From Agaribacterium haliotis (GTDB lineage: Bacteria > Pseudomonadota > Gammaproteobacteria > Pseudomonadales > Cellvibrionaceae), in the NCBI RefSeq assembly GCF_002312815.1, contig NZ_NKQJ01000011.1, forward strand, positions 62,001 to 126,000: a stretch of DNA of 64,000 bases, given 5' to 3'. Below the pieces are notes generated by a model. That model searched no databases and was not told where the DNA came from. It saw only the letters and a list, made by a program, of their open reading frames with translations. A program made the translations under genes and the position numbers. Every line of letters starts with the position of its first letter. The first letter of the stretch is position 1. This document shows, in pieces, positions 17,997 to 27,040 of the stretch.

Positions 17997-19043
17997 CTAA
18001 TCAAAGAGGCGAAGCTGTTGCTGGCTTTCATCTTTAAAGCGAACACCTAAGCCGAGCAGGCGCACCGGGCGCTCACTTCTTAACAGCGCCTGTTGCAGTA
18101 ACTTTTTATAGTCTTCTGATTTCGCGGTTGTGCCCGCCAACTCCAACGTGGTGCTGTTAAAATCGTTGAACTTTACTTTAACAAACGCATTTTTTATTTT
18201 TTGTTTGTCGATGTGCTGAAGGCGCTTAGCAAGTTCTTGCATTAGCTCGGGTATTTTTGTCAGGCACATCTGTCTGTCGCAAATATCTTGATCAAAGGTA
18301 CGCTCCACACTCAAACTTTTGCGTTTGCGCTGATTAATGACCTTTCTATCGTCGCGCCCGTGAGCGAGCTCAAACAGGCGCTGACCAAAACTGCCAAAGT
18401 GTTTGCTTAGCTGAAGTTTGCCCACTTGTCTGAGCTGCTCACAATTGTAAATGCCCAGCTTGTGTAGCTTCTGGCTGGTGACTTTGCCAACACCGTGAAT
18501 TTTGTCGACGTCAAGTTGGCGGACAAAATCTTCAACCTGTTCGGGGGCAATAACGGTCAGGCCATTGGGTTTGTTCCAGTCGCTGGCTACTTTTGCGAGG
18601 AATTTATTTGGCGCAACCCCGGCAGAGACAGTAATACCGCAGTTGCGCTCAACACGCTTGCGTATTTCTTTGGCAATATTCGTGGCGCTGCCACCTTGGG
18701 CAGGGCTTTGGCTGACATCGAGGTAGGCTTCATCAAGCGATAGCGGTTCGATTAAATCGGTGTAGTCGGCAAAAATATTGCGCATCTGCGCCGAGACCTC
18801 TTTGTAAAGCGGCATGCGTATCGGCAAGATCAATAGCTGCGGGCAAAGCTTGAGTGCTTGGGCACTGCTCATGGCCGAGCGAAGGCCAAAGCGCCGGGCT
18901 TCGTAGTTGCATGTCGTGAGCACGCCGCGCCGTTCGGAGCTGCCTCCCACCGCCATGGGCCGGCCGCGCAGCTGCGGCTGCTCTCGCATTTCGACAGCTG
19001 CGTAAAAGCAGTCGGCGTCTATGTGAATGATTTTTTGTTGCAT
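17997..19043 (-). CDS. dinB: DNA polymerase IV (Y-family translesion polymerase)
   Basis: A 348-residue error-prone polymerase that bypasses DNA lesions. The N-terminal palm motif is KIIHIDADCFYAAVE, with metal ligand Asp9 and steric-gate Tyr14; the second acidic pair is in SLDEAYLD (Asp104, Glu105). Helix-hairpin-helix and little-finger domains follow. The protein ends with QLRLFD, a good beta-clamp-binding motif. The start at 19043 is fixed by the conserved motif seen at residue 4 of E. coli-type proteins. A perfect CTGT-N8-ACAG LexA box lies eight bases upstream of the start codon, so the gene should be SOS-induced and its transcript would be nearly leaderless. Confidence 0.96.
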   Translation of the reverse strand: MQQKIIHIDADCFYAAVEMREQPQLRGRPMAVGGSSERRGVLTTCNYEARRFGLRSAMSSAQALKLCPQLLILPIRMPLYKEVSAQMRNIFADYTDLIEPLSLDEAYLDVSQSPAQGGSATNIAKEIRKRVERNCGITVSAGVAPNKFLAKVASDWNKPNGLTVIAPEQVEDFVRQLDVDKIHGVGKVTSQKLHKLGIYNCEQLRQVGKLQLSKHFGSFGQRLFELAHGRDDRKVINQRKRKSLSVERTFDQDICDRQMCLTKIPELMQELAKRLQHIDKQKIKNAFVKVKFNDFNSTTLELAGTTAKSEDYKKLLQQALLRSERPVRLLGLGVRFKDESQQQLRLFD

Positions 19044-19051
19044 GGCTAAAA

Positions 19052-19067
19052 CTGTATATAGATACAG
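19052..19067 (-). promoter_or_regulatory. LexA (SOS) box of dinB
   Basis: CTGTATATAGATACAG matches the E. coli-type LexA consensus CTGT-N8-ACAG with an AT-rich centre. It also contains a possible minus-10 element on the minus strand (TATATA). The box lies between dinB and the divergent hydratase gene and could repress both, though it is far (over 140 bases) from the hydratase start. Confidence 0.88.
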
Positions 19068-19208
19068 TTAAGGCCGCAAGCTTTGAATTGTTCTGATCTA
19101 CTTGTAAGCTTTTGGCGCTGCTTATGTTTTATAGTGCTGAAGTCGATGCCACAAGCATCGAACGATCATCGAACTAACGCCGAATCATCACCAAATTATG
19201 GAGAAATA

Positions 19209-19970
19209 ATGAGCCTTGATTACCACCGCATTGCACAAAGCGCACTCGCTGCCCGCACAGCTGAAAACAAACAGGCGCGCCTTGCCCCTGAATTGAGAGC
19301 GGTCAGCCTCGACGATGCGCTGGCCGTGCAAGCGCAGATGATAAAACAGCGCCAAGATGGTGTTGCTGCCTGGAAGTGCCTCTTGCCACCGGCGGACGAT
19401 GCGGTAGTGGTAGCGCCGATTTTTGCCGGGACAATGTGCCGGGGCGATGGCTGTGTACTGATGCCAGATGGTGGCAAGGCGCGGGTAGAGCCTGAAATTG
19501 CCTTTGTTTTGGGCCGCGACCTGCCCGCACAAAACAAGGCGCGCAGCGACGATGAAATTCGCGCAGCGTTTGACCGTGCACATATGGCGCTGGAGCTCAT
19601 GCAGGACCGCTGGCAGCATGCAGCTGAGCTCGCATTCCCCGAAAAGCTTGCCGACGGCCTATTTAATCAGGGTATTTACCTCGGCCCTGAGGTTGATTTG
19701 GACAAGGCCAGATCCTGCTCTGCGCTAAACATTGAGATTGCTCAAGCGGGTAAAAAGCAACACTTCGATGGCAAGCACCCAAATGTTGATGCTTTTGCGC
19801 CGCTGCTGTGGATGATTAATTTTATGAGCGCCCGCGGTCAGAGCTTTAGCAAAGGGCAGGCGTTTATCACCGGCTCCTTTTGCGGCATTGTCGAATTGGA
19901 TTTTGACTGCGATACACAAATTACTTACCAGGGTTTAGGCTCGTACACGGTAAATTTCAGCGCTCGTTAG
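19209..19970 (+). CDS. 2-keto-4-pentenoate hydratase-like (FAA superfamily) protein
   Basis: A 253-residue protein similar to MhpD-type 2-keto-4-pentenoate hydratases and 4-oxalocrotonate decarboxylases, enzymes of meta-cleavage pathways that bind a divalent metal. Visible patterns are AWKCLLPP, the acidic VEPEIAFVLGRDL and, near the end, a shortened FAA core (FITGSFCGIVELDF). No other aromatic-degradation genes are near, so the true substrate may differ. I chose the ATG at 19209, preceded by GGAGA at 19200-19204; the open frame extends back to 19083 without a better start. Confidence 0.78.
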   Translation: MSLDYHRIAQSALAARTAENKQARLAPELRAVSLDDALAVQAQMIKQRQDGVAAWKCLLPPADDAVVVAPIFAGTMCRGDGCVLMPDGGKARVEPEIAFVLGRDLPAQNKARSDDEIRAAFDRAHMALELMQDRWQHAAELAFPEKLADGLFNQGIYLGPEVDLDKARSCSALNIEIAQAGKKQHFDGKHPNVDAFAPLLWMINFMSARGQSFSKGQAFITGSFCGIVELDFDCDTQITYQGLGSYTVNFSAR

Positions 19971-20054
19971 TGCCAGCATTGTTATCAACTGGCCGCAGCG
20001 AAACCCATATTTTACCGCAGCGGGATAAAACTAAATTGGGACGAGTTGCGGCGC

Positions 20055-21272
20055 TTATTTGGCGCTAATGGCACGGGCTGCTGTCGCGCTTGGGTTTGTA
20101 TCGGTGTGCGTGCTGGCGGGGGCTGCTTTCGCTTGTTTTCCCTGGCCCTCTTGTATTAGCGCGCGCCACCAGCGGGCTGTGTCTTTAGCTTCGGAGTTTT
20201 TGATGCTGATTTTTTGGCCCATCGCTGGGCTCAGCACTTCGACCCCGTGTTGGGCTGCCGATTGCAACAAGCGCTCAAAAGGCTCGTACCAGGCGTGCAT
20301 GGCTAAATCAAAGGTGCCGTTGTGTATTGGCAGCAGCCGCTGGGCGCGGACATCAATATGAGCCTGCACACTCTCTTCGGGCATCATATGCACGCCTTGC
20401 CACAGCTCGTTGTAGGCGCCGTTCTCCATTAAGCTGATATCAAAGGGCCCAAGGCGCTCGCCTATTTCTTTAAAGCCGTCGAAGTAGCCGCTGTCACCGC
20501 TGAAAAATATTTTGCTGTGTTGGCTTTGTATCACCCAGCTGGCCCACAAGCTTTTGTCTCTGTCGCTTAAGCTGCGGCCGCTAAAGTGCTGGCTCGGTGT
20601 GGCGGTAAGCCTGACGCTGCCAGCTTCGACGCTCTGCCACCAATCCAGTTCGCTAATGCGCTGTTTATCTACACCCCAAGCCTGTAGGTCGGCGCCGAGG
20701 CCCAGCGGAACGTAAAAGTGCTTCACTTTGCCAATCAGCGCTTTAATGCTGTGTTTATCCATATGATCGTAGTGGTTGTGAGAGAGGATAACCCCTTCAA
20801 TTGCGGGCAGGCTGTCAATGCTCAGCGGGCTCGGGTGAAAGCGTTTGGGGCCCATAAAGCTAAAAGGCGAGGCGCGCTCTGAGAATACCGGGTCCGTCAG
20901 CCACAGTTTGCCATCTAGCTGAAGCAGGATGCTTGAATGGCCGAGGCGATAGAGCACATCTTCATTTTTGTTAAGTGCGCTGAGATCTTCTGTGCTTATT
21001 GTTTCTAGCGGCACTTGGCCCGCGGGTTTTTTATCTATCTGGCTTTGTTTTAACCACTGCCAGCTTGCCTCGAACAAGCCGGCCATGGCCGGTTGTTTTT
21101 TATTGTGAAAGCGACCGCTGTGATACTGGGGGCTGTTCTGGATGCGTTCGAGCGCTGTGCCGCTGTCGTGGCTGTGGCTGCCGAGTTTTTCGCTAGTCAT
21201 ATAGGCTCCTGTACCGACTGTTGCAATGGCGAGGCCCAGGCAGAGGGCGCCGCGCAGCATTAGCTTGTTCAT
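20055..21272 (-). CDS. Membrane-anchored metallo-beta-lactamase-fold hydrolase (NAPE-PLD/UlaG-like)
   Basis: A 405-residue protein with an N-terminal signal anchor (LCLGLAIATVGTGAYM, about residues 11-27) and a metallo-beta-lactamase domain. Motifs are HSSILLQLDGKLWLTDPVF, the metal site SHNHYDHMD, FFSGDSGYF and a late histidine in LLPIHNGTFDLAMHAW. The layout matches the NAPE-PLD-like branch, which includes phospholipases D and UlaG-type lactonases. The substrate is not deducible. A C-terminal low-complexity tail (about residues 375-405) is rich in Ala and Thr. It is divergent from the RNA methylase gene. Confidence 0.8.
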   Translation of the reverse strand: MNKLMLRGALCLGLAIATVGTGAYMTSEKLGSHSHDSGTALERIQNSPQYHSGRFHNKKQPAMAGLFEASWQWLKQSQIDKKPAGQVPLETISTEDLSALNKNEDVLYRLGHSSILLQLDGKLWLTDPVFSERASPFSFMGPKRFHPSPLSIDSLPAIEGVILSHNHYDHMDKHSIKALIGKVKHFYVPLGLGADLQAWGVDKQRISELDWWQSVEAGSVRLTATPSQHFSGRSLSDRDKSLWASWVIQSQHSKIFFSGDSGYFDGFKEIGERLGPFDISLMENGAYNELWQGVHMMPEESVQAHIDVRAQRLLPIHNGTFDLAMHAWYEPFERLLQSAAQHGVEVLSPAMGQKISIKNSEAKDTARWWRALIQEGQGKQAKAAPASTHTDTNPSATAARAISAK

Positions 21273-21371
21273 AGACTTTCCCCAAAAAGTACACTCGAAA
21301 GTTTACATGTGTTTTTGGAAAAGTAAACCCGCCAGTGTATTATTGCCGTCATTGAATAGGGGAAGAGCTCC

Positions 21372-22337
21372 ATGACCGATATTGCGATACAGATTTCACC
21401 CGAAGCGCGCTCTGCCTACTTTGCGGACTACCGCGAAGTGGCGAGGGCCGAAATCGAACAGATCGTGCCGGAGGCAGAGTTTGAACTGCTTAGCTACGGC
21501 GATCTGAATTTCTTTAGCACAGCAAAGACGGCGTCACTGCCTCTTAACTTGTTACAGCGCTTGAGTTTTGCCCAAGGGCTCTACGACAGAGACGGCGACC
21601 TGTTTCGGCCACTTGCTCTTGAGCACAGTTATGCGCTGCACGAGGACTTTGTCTTTGGCAGCAAATTTAAAGGTAAAACCAATGAGCGCTTAACCCAGCT
21701 GTTAATTAATTTGGCTCTGGCTGAACTACAGCGCTCGCCGGGCGACAAAATAAAGCTGCTCGACCCGATGTGTGGCCGCGCTACAAGTTTGCTGTGGGCT
21801 ATGCGCTATGGCCTGCAAGCTCGGGGCATAGAGCAAGACAACAAGGCGCTTGAGGATGTGCGCCGCAATATAAAAAAATGGTGCAAAATACACCGGCAAA
21901 AACACCAGCTCAACGAGGGCTGCATTGGCAAACGCAAGCGCGGTGGCGAAGGTAGTTTTTTGGAATTTTCTGCCGAACAACAACGCATGCAATTGCTTAT
22001 CGGCGATGCGCGCAACGCGCCGGAATTATTAAAAAACGAAAAGTTCGATATTTTGCTCAGTGATCTGCCCTATGGCGTACAGCATATGGCGGCTGAAAGC
22101 AGCCGCAATCCACTCGCTGTACTTGAAACTTGCGCCAGTGCTTGGTTGCACTGCATAAAAAACGATGGTGTTCTTGTTTTAGCTTTTAATAAACTTAATC
22201 CAAAACGAAAAGCTTTGATTGATGTATTTGAAGCTGCGGGTTGGCAAGCTTTAAGTTTTAGCGCAGCGCACCGAATGAGTGAGTCGATAGTACGCGATAT
22301 TGTGATCTTAAAGCCTGCCTTAGGTAAAGCCGCATGA
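21372..22337 (+). CDS. RNA methylase of the Trm11/UPF0020 type
   Basis: A 321-residue AdoMet-dependent methyltransferase. A Rossmann core starts at about residue 125 with the AdoMet loop LLDPMCGRATSL, then ARGIEQDNKALED and the catalytic-type DLPYGVQ motif, which corresponds to the N/D-P-P-Y motif of amino-methyltransferases. The N-terminal 120 residues are divergent and may replace the THUMP domain. Probable substrate is guanosine in tRNA or rRNA; this is family inference. Its stop codon overlaps the start of the TetR gene (ATGA), so the two are translationally coupled. Confidence 0.75.
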   Translation: MTDIAIQISPEARSAYFADYREVARAEIEQIVPEAEFELLSYGDLNFFSTAKTASLPLNLLQRLSFAQGLYDRDGDLFRPLALEHSYALHEDFVFGSKFKGKTNERLTQLLINLALAELQRSPGDKIKLLDPMCGRATSLLWAMRYGLQARGIEQDNKALEDVRRNIKKWCKIHRQKHQLNEGCIGKRKRGGEGSFLEFSAEQQRMQLLIGDARNAPELLKNEKFDILLSDLPYGVQHMAAESSRNPLAVLETCASAWLHCIKNDGVLVLAFNKLNPKRKALIDVFEAAGWQALSFSAAHRMSESIVRDIVILKPALGKAA

Positions 22338-22915
22338 AATTAAGTGAACAAAAAAAGCAGGCTATTGTTGAGGCGGCAATTGAGTTGTTTTCGGAGCAGG
22401 GTTTTGCCCGCACTCGCATGGATGATATTGCCGATAGAGCAGGTGCCAGTAAGCGTACCGTGTATAAGCATTTCTCTAATAAAGAGCACCTTTTTTTCCA
22501 TATCGTAGATTTAATGATGATCTTGTTTGCAAATGAAAACGAGCTGAATTTAGAAGATCTTGATGAAAAATCTCAATTGGCGGCATTAATACGCCAACAA
22601 ATAGATATTTTGTGCTCGGAACAAATGATACGTTTAAGTCGTGTAGTATTAGCTGCAACTTTAAATAAGGATGTTGATATGACCGAGGTGCAAGCCAGGT
22701 TAAATAAGCCTGAAGCTGCACTTAGGCGTTGGCTGGAAAAGCAAATTGCCGATGGGTTTTTAGCTGGCAAAAGTGCAGAAGAATTTGAATTGAGTATTTT
22801 ATCTACTATTAAAGGCAGGTTTTTTTGGCCGCAACTGGTAGGTTATATGCCGGCACCCTCTAAGCAGGAAAAATGTAACGTAATAAACGATATAATTACA
22901 TTTGTAACTAAATAA
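22334..22915 (+). CDS. TetR/AcrR-family transcriptional regulator
   Basis: A 193-residue repressor-type protein. The N-terminal helix-turn-helix is canonical: AIVEAAIELFSEQGFARTRMDDIADRAGASKRTVYKHFSNKEHLF. The C-terminal ligand domain is of the AefR-like type (ending in a TetR_C helix set). The start overlaps the methylase stop by four bases. The outer-membrane barrel gene 103 bases downstream is the nearest candidate for a regulated target, but no operator was identified. Confidence 0.9.
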   Translation: MKLSEQKKQAIVEAAIELFSEQGFARTRMDDIADRAGASKRTVYKHFSNKEHLFFHIVDLMMILFANENELNLEDLDEKSQLAALIRQQIDILCSEQMIRLSRVVLAATLNKDVDMTEVQARLNKPEAALRRWLEKQIADGFLAGKSAEEFELSILSTIKGRFFWPQLVGYMPAPSKQEKCNVINDIITFVTK

Positions 22916-23018
22916 AGTAAGTAGCATCCAGTTGAATGGTTTGCAGTCGTAGGTTCTGCTGTTTTAAACCATAGTGAGGTTGACGATGGGCGTTAATCTC
23001 GACAACAAAGGATGTAGT

Positions 23019-23513
23019 ATGAAAAAACTTATGGTTGTTGCTTTGGCTGTTGTTTCGCCAGGCATGTTGTCTTCCACAATGGCCGCTGAAGTTGGCATTG
23101 GTGTGAGTGTTGATCGCACCAACCAAATATTTATCCCGATTGAAGTAAATCCGTCTTTGCGCATTGAGCCCTACCTGCGTTATACCGTGGGCAATGAAGA
23201 AGACGATTACCGCAGCGCGGACCACAGGCACTTAACAGTGGGTGCTGGGCTTTTTGGTAAAAAAGAACTGGAACAAAATTTTAATTTTGTTTACGGCGCT
23301 CGTGTCGGTTATGTTGAAACATCAGAAGACGGTGACGGTTATGAAGTTACGCCGGCTGTATCGCTTGAGTATTATTTGATTCCGCGCCTTTCGTTTGCCG
23401 GTGAGGCGAGTGTGAGCTATAGGCGCTTAGATGACTCAATTGATTTTGACAGTCGCTTATATGAAGAGCGGACCGATACGCAGTCGAAGTTTATGGTGCG
23501 CTTCTATTTTTAA
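23019..23513 (+). CDS. Small outer-membrane beta-barrel protein
   Basis: A 164-residue protein with a signal peptide (MKKLMVVALAVVSPGMLSSTMAA, 23 residues) and a mature eight-stranded type barrel pattern: alternating strands such as EPYLRYTVG, LTVGAGLFG, NFNFVYGARVGYVE and LSFAGEASVSYRRL, ending in FMVRFYF, whose final phenylalanine is the BAM signal. It is OmpX/OmpA-like in size, but no family is certain. The ATG at 23019 is preceded by AAAGGA at 23007-23012. A strong hairpin follows. Confidence 0.75.
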   Translation: MKKLMVVALAVVSPGMLSSTMAAEVGIGVSVDRTNQIFIPIEVNPSLRIEPYLRYTVGNEEDDYRSADHRHLTVGAGLFGKKELEQNFNFVYGARVGYVETSEDGDGYEVTPAVSLEYYLIPRLSFAGEASVSYRRLDDSIDFDSRLYEERTDTQSKFMVRFYF

Positions 23514-23522
23514 ATAGACAGA

Positions 23523-23555
23523 GCTTAGCGATCACTCCTGTAGTGATCGCTAAGC
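23523..23555. terminator. Bidirectional terminator-like hairpin
   Basis: A perfect 14-bp inverted repeat (GCTTAGCGATCACT at 23523-23536, AGTGATCGCTAAGC at 23542-23555) with a five-base loop lies between the convergent barrel gene and ntrC. Confidence 0.75.
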
Positions 23556-23624
23556 ATATTATTGTGACTTTTTTGTGGGTTTTTATTGAATAAGTACGGT
23601 TAAGCGTTGCTAAAATTAGTTTGC

Positions 23625-25040
23625 TTAATCCTCATCCGCTGAGCTCATGCCGAGCTCTTTAAGTTTCCTGGTCAATGTATTTCGGCCCCAGCCTAATAAA
23701 TTGGCGGCATCGCGTTTGCGCCCGGCAGTGTGCTTGAGAGCCGTTTCAATTAAGGCTTTTTCAAACGTGGGCACCGCTTCACTTAAAATATCGCTCTCAC
23801 CACGGCCGAGCGCTTGGTCGGCCCAGTGGCGCAGGGCTTTATCCCAGTCGCCGGCGGGCGCTTCCACACTTTTGCTGACTTTAAGTTCCGGTGGCAGATC
23901 CTGAATATGTACCTCGCGGCCAGAGGCCATAACGGTAATCCAACGGCAGGTATTTTCTAGTTGGCGCACATTGCCCGGCCATGCGAGGCCGGCCAAATAT
24001 TCTTCGCTTTCCGGGGTTAAGATTTTAGGTTCAACACCGAGCTCAGAGGCTGCTTTGTGTAAAAAGTGTTGGGCCAGGCGCGGAATATCTTCGCGTCTAT
24101 CGGCGAGCTTGGGCAGATGAATGCGAATAACATTTAGGCGGTGAAATAAATCTTCGCGGAATAAGTTTTTCTCGACCAGGCCTTCGAGGTCCTGGTGGGT
24201 GGCGGCAATAATACGCACATCTACTTTAATTGGCGTGTGGCCGCCAACACGATAAAACTCGCCATCGGCTAAAACACGCAAAAGGCGCGTTTGAGTCTCG
24301 GCGGGCATATCACCGATCTCGTCGAGAAATAGTGTACCGCCATCACTCTGTTGGAAACGGCCGATGCGCTGGCCTCCGGCTCCGGTGAAGGCACCTTTTT
24401 CGTGGCCAAAGAGTTCGCTTTCAATTAACTCCTGTGGAATGGCGGCCATATTCAGGGCGATAAATGGGCCGTCTTTGCGCGGGCTGTGATTGTGCAGGGC
24501 GCGGGCAACCAGTTCTTTACCGGTGCCGCTTTCACCGTTGATTAATACGGTGATATTACTCTGGCTCAAGCGGCCAATTGCGCGAAACACCTCCTGCATG
24601 GCCGGCGCCTCGCCGATAATTTCGGCATTCTCAGCCTCCGGCGCTTCGCTGAGTTCGCTGCTTTGCTCGTCGGCGTGAGCGAGGGCACGCTGGGTTACAG
24701 CTACTGCTTCATCGACATCAAAGGGTTTGGGCAGGTATTCAAACGCGCCGCCCTGGTACGCATTGACGGCGCTGTCGAGGTCGCTGTGGGCCGTCATAAT
24801 AATGATCGGCATATCCGGGTAATTTTCGTGCACTTTGCTGAGCATGCTCATACCGTCGGTGCCGGGCATGCGCACGTCGCTGATAATGGCATCGGGGCGG
24901 CTGCTGCCGAGTTGGCGCAAGGCGGCATCACCGGAGTCAAAACTCTCGATATCTATGCTGCTTTGTTGTAGGGCTTTTTCCAGTACCCAGCGAATCGATC
25001 TGTCGTCATCTATGATCCAGACTTTGTTGGCCTTACGCAT
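23625..25040 (-). CDS. glnG: Nitrogen regulation response regulator NtrC (NRI)
   Basis: A 471-residue sigma-54 activator. The receiver domain has phospho-acceptor Asp55 in ISDVRMPG and Lys105 in PKPF. The AAA+ domain has Walker A GESGTGKE (169-176) and the sigma-54-contact loop GAFTGA (216-221). The C-terminus has the Fis-type helix-turn-helix (RDAANLLGWGRNTLTRKLKELG). Phosphorylated NtrC activates glnA, amt and other nitrogen genes at sigma-54 promoters. The start overlaps the end of ntrB by eight bases. Unlike enteric glnA-ntrB-ntrC operons, glnA lies 1.5 kb upstream with two other genes between. Confidence 0.96.
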   Translation of the reverse strand: MRKANKVWIIDDDRSIRWVLEKALQQSSIDIESFDSGDAALRQLGSSRPDAIISDVRMPGTDGMSMLSKVHENYPDMPIIIMTAHSDLDSAVNAYQGGAFEYLPKPFDVDEAVAVTQRALAHADEQSSELSEAPEAENAEIIGEAPAMQEVFRAIGRLSQSNITVLINGESGTGKELVARALHNHSPRKDGPFIALNMAAIPQELIESELFGHEKGAFTGAGGQRIGRFQQSDGGTLFLDEIGDMPAETQTRLLRVLADGEFYRVGGHTPIKVDVRIIAATHQDLEGLVEKNLFREDLFHRLNVIRIHLPKLADRREDIPRLAQHFLHKAASELGVEPKILTPESEEYLAGLAWPGNVRQLENTCRWITVMASGREVHIQDLPPELKVSKSVEAPAGDWDKALRHWADQALGRGESDILSEAVPTFEKALIETALKHTAGRKRDAANLLGWGRNTLTRKLKELGMSSADED

Positions 25041-26097
25041 TTGCAGTTCCCAAAGGTAAATACATTTTAAATTCTGTGTTGCCGGGTATGCTCGATACTT
25101 CGATCAAACCCTCGTGGCGGGTGATTAAATTTTGTGAAATCGCCAGGCCCAAGCCCGTACCTTCCGCGCGGCCGGTAATCATCGGGAAAAAAATATCTTC
25201 AACCAGCTCGGGTGGAATGCCCGGGCCGTTGTCGATAATGCTGACTTCGGCAATCAGCCGGTGATTTTTTCGGCCTATGGTAAAGCGGCGGCGTATGCGA
25301 GTTTTTAGGGTGACACTGGCGTGATCAATTTTGTTTTCTTCAAGGGCCTGAACAGCGTTGTTAACGATGTTGAGTGTGGCTTGAATCAGCTGCTCTTTAT
25401 CGCCGAGCAGGTCGGGTATGCTCGGGTCGTAATCTTTGTTCAGTCGAATGCTGTCGGGCAGATTTAAATTGGTGACTGAAGATACGTGCTCAAGCACTTC
25501 GTGAATATTGACCGGGCGGTGGTGCACGGGTTTGTTGGGGCCGAGCATGCGGTCGGTCAGGCGCCGAAGCCTGTCGGTTTCGTCGATGATAATTTTGGTA
25601 AATTCGTCGAGCTCGTGGCCTTCGAGTTCACGCGAAAGTAGTTGCGCCGCGCCGCGTATGCCGCCGAGCGGGTTTTTGATTTCGTGAGCCATGGAGCGAA
25701 CCATATTGTTGGTTGTCTCCTGTGAGGCTATCCAGGCTTCGTCACGGCTGATGCGCAACAGGCGATCGAGAGCCTGGGCTTCAAGTACCACGTGATTTTC
25801 ATCCTGATCGGGGGTGACGCTGTAGTCGACCGTCATCTCGCGGGCGTTGGCCAGCTGCCAGCGCGCGCGGCGCTTGGTAAAGTTCACCCCGCGCGACAGC
25901 GCATCTTTGATGCTGTAGGGCGTGTCGTCGCCCTCGGCAAAATAGTCGCCAAAATTGGTGCCCTGAGTGTGCTGACCACTGATGCGCAGCATGTTTTCTG
26001 CGGCAGCGTTCATATACAAAATACCGAGATCGGCATCGAGTACAACGATGGCGGTCAGTAGGTTGTCCAGAACTTTGTCGAAATGTGTTGTCAGCAT
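25033..26097 (-). CDS. glnL: Nitrogen regulation sensor kinase NtrB (NRII)
   Basis: A 354-residue cytosolic histidine kinase/phosphatase acting on NtrC under control of PII. The PAS domain is at the N-terminus (LDNLLTAIVVLDADLGILYMN). The phospho-acceptor is His138 in SMAHEIKNPLGGIRGAAQLL, and the ATPase domain has NNAVQALEEN, DNGPGIP and GTGLGLAISQNL. I chose the ATG at 26097 (MLTTHFDKVLDNL), as in other NtrB proteins; the frame extends 90 bases further upstream with unrelated composition. The 278 bases before it (26098-26375) hold no gene and should contain the ntrBC promoter. Confidence 0.95.
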   Translation of the reverse strand: MLTTHFDKVLDNLLTAIVVLDADLGILYMNAAAENMLRISGQHTQGTNFGDYFAEGDDTPYSIKDALSRGVNFTKRRARWQLANAREMTVDYSVTPDQDENHVVLEAQALDRLLRISRDEAWIASQETTNNMVRSMAHEIKNPLGGIRGAAQLLSRELEGHELDEFTKIIIDETDRLRRLTDRMLGPNKPVHHRPVNIHEVLEHVSSVTNLNLPDSIRLNKDYDPSIPDLLGDKEQLIQATLNIVNNAVQALEENKIDHASVTLKTRIRRRFTIGRKNHRLIAEVSIIDNGPGIPPELVEDIFFPMITGRAEGTGLGLAISQNLITRHEGLIEVSSIPGNTEFKMYLPLGTANA

Positions 26098-26375
26098 ATA
26101 AGTGCACCAATGTGTGAAGCGGGTTTTGCAAGAACCAAACCAATATTGGGCGCTGCATCTAAATTGAGCAGAGTGCGCGCGCGGCAACGGTGCGAATAGC
26201 GATACTTATCAATAAAGTATTTAAAAAACAGCAGCTTAATCTAAAAATTTCGAAACTCAGAAAGCGCTTATAGAGTGTTTTAAGCGCAGCAGCTAAGCCC
26301 TGACGTTAACGGCTAGCCCCATCATAGTTCAATTTTTCGGGCCTTGATAGCCGGGCTGCACCAAGATTGTGCTAT

Positions 26376-26909
26376 TTATTGCGGTAACTGAACGGGTCGG
26401 AGCCCGCTGCCGCTGGGCCGGATAATGTGCAGGCGCACATTGGGGCTTTGGGCGATGGTGCGTCGATCTTTATCGAGCAGGTGAATATGGAAACTGTGCT
26501 CGCCGCGATGAGGTAAGCGCAGCGCGAGGCCGACCTGGCTGCCGTAGGCAAAATCGCCGACAACCTCGTGATCCATCCACAGTTGCACGCGCGAGATTAA
26601 CTTTGCGTCGACGTTGCTTGTCCATTCAAATACCAGGTGGTTGGTCTTTGGGCCTATGCTCTGGCCATCGCTCGGCGAGGTAATTTTTACCGTTAGCGGC
26701 TCGGCTTGAATCGGGTCGCTAGTGCTCGGCTGAGGCGAGGGAACGTCGATGGATTTTGCGGTGTTTGTTTGCGGTAAGTTAATACTCTGGCTGTCTTCAC
26801 TTGCTGTGTCGCTGAAGCGCTTTTTACCGTCGGCATCGGTGGTTTCGTAGATCTGAGCCTGGGCAGTCAGTGCAGAAAAAAACGCGAAAGGCATAAGCAA
26901 CTTGAGCAT
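26376..26909 (-). CDS. DUF4124-domain exported protein
   Basis: A 177-residue periplasmic protein with a signal peptide (to about residue 18, ending AQA) and an N-terminal DUF4124 motif (IYETTDADGKKRFSDTAS). A Pro/Ser-rich linker leads to a C-terminal beta-sandwich-like part (VKITSPSDGQSIGP ... GLALRLPHRGEHSFHIHLLDKDRRTI). DUF4124 proteins are common next to glnA/ntrBC in gammaproteobacteria but their function is unknown. GGA lies seven bases before the start. Confidence 0.8.
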   Translation of the reverse strand: MLKLLMPFAFFSALTAQAQIYETTDADGKKRFSDTASEDSQSINLPQTNTAKSIDVPSPQPSTSDPIQAEPLTVKITSPSDGQSIGPKTNHLVFEWTSNVDAKLISRVQLWMDHEVVGDFAYGSQVGLALRLPHRGEHSFHIHLLDKDRRTIAQSPNVRLHIIRPSGSGLRPVQLPQ

Positions 26910-27040
26910 CGTTAATCCGTAAACGTGGTGGGTTAGCAGTGGCTGTTTTAGTTATTGTCGATGCCGCAGAATCATTTGTCGAGCGCAGCTATTAAAATAT
27001 CCTATTGCCGTTTTTAACTGTTACCGGGGTTGAACAATCA

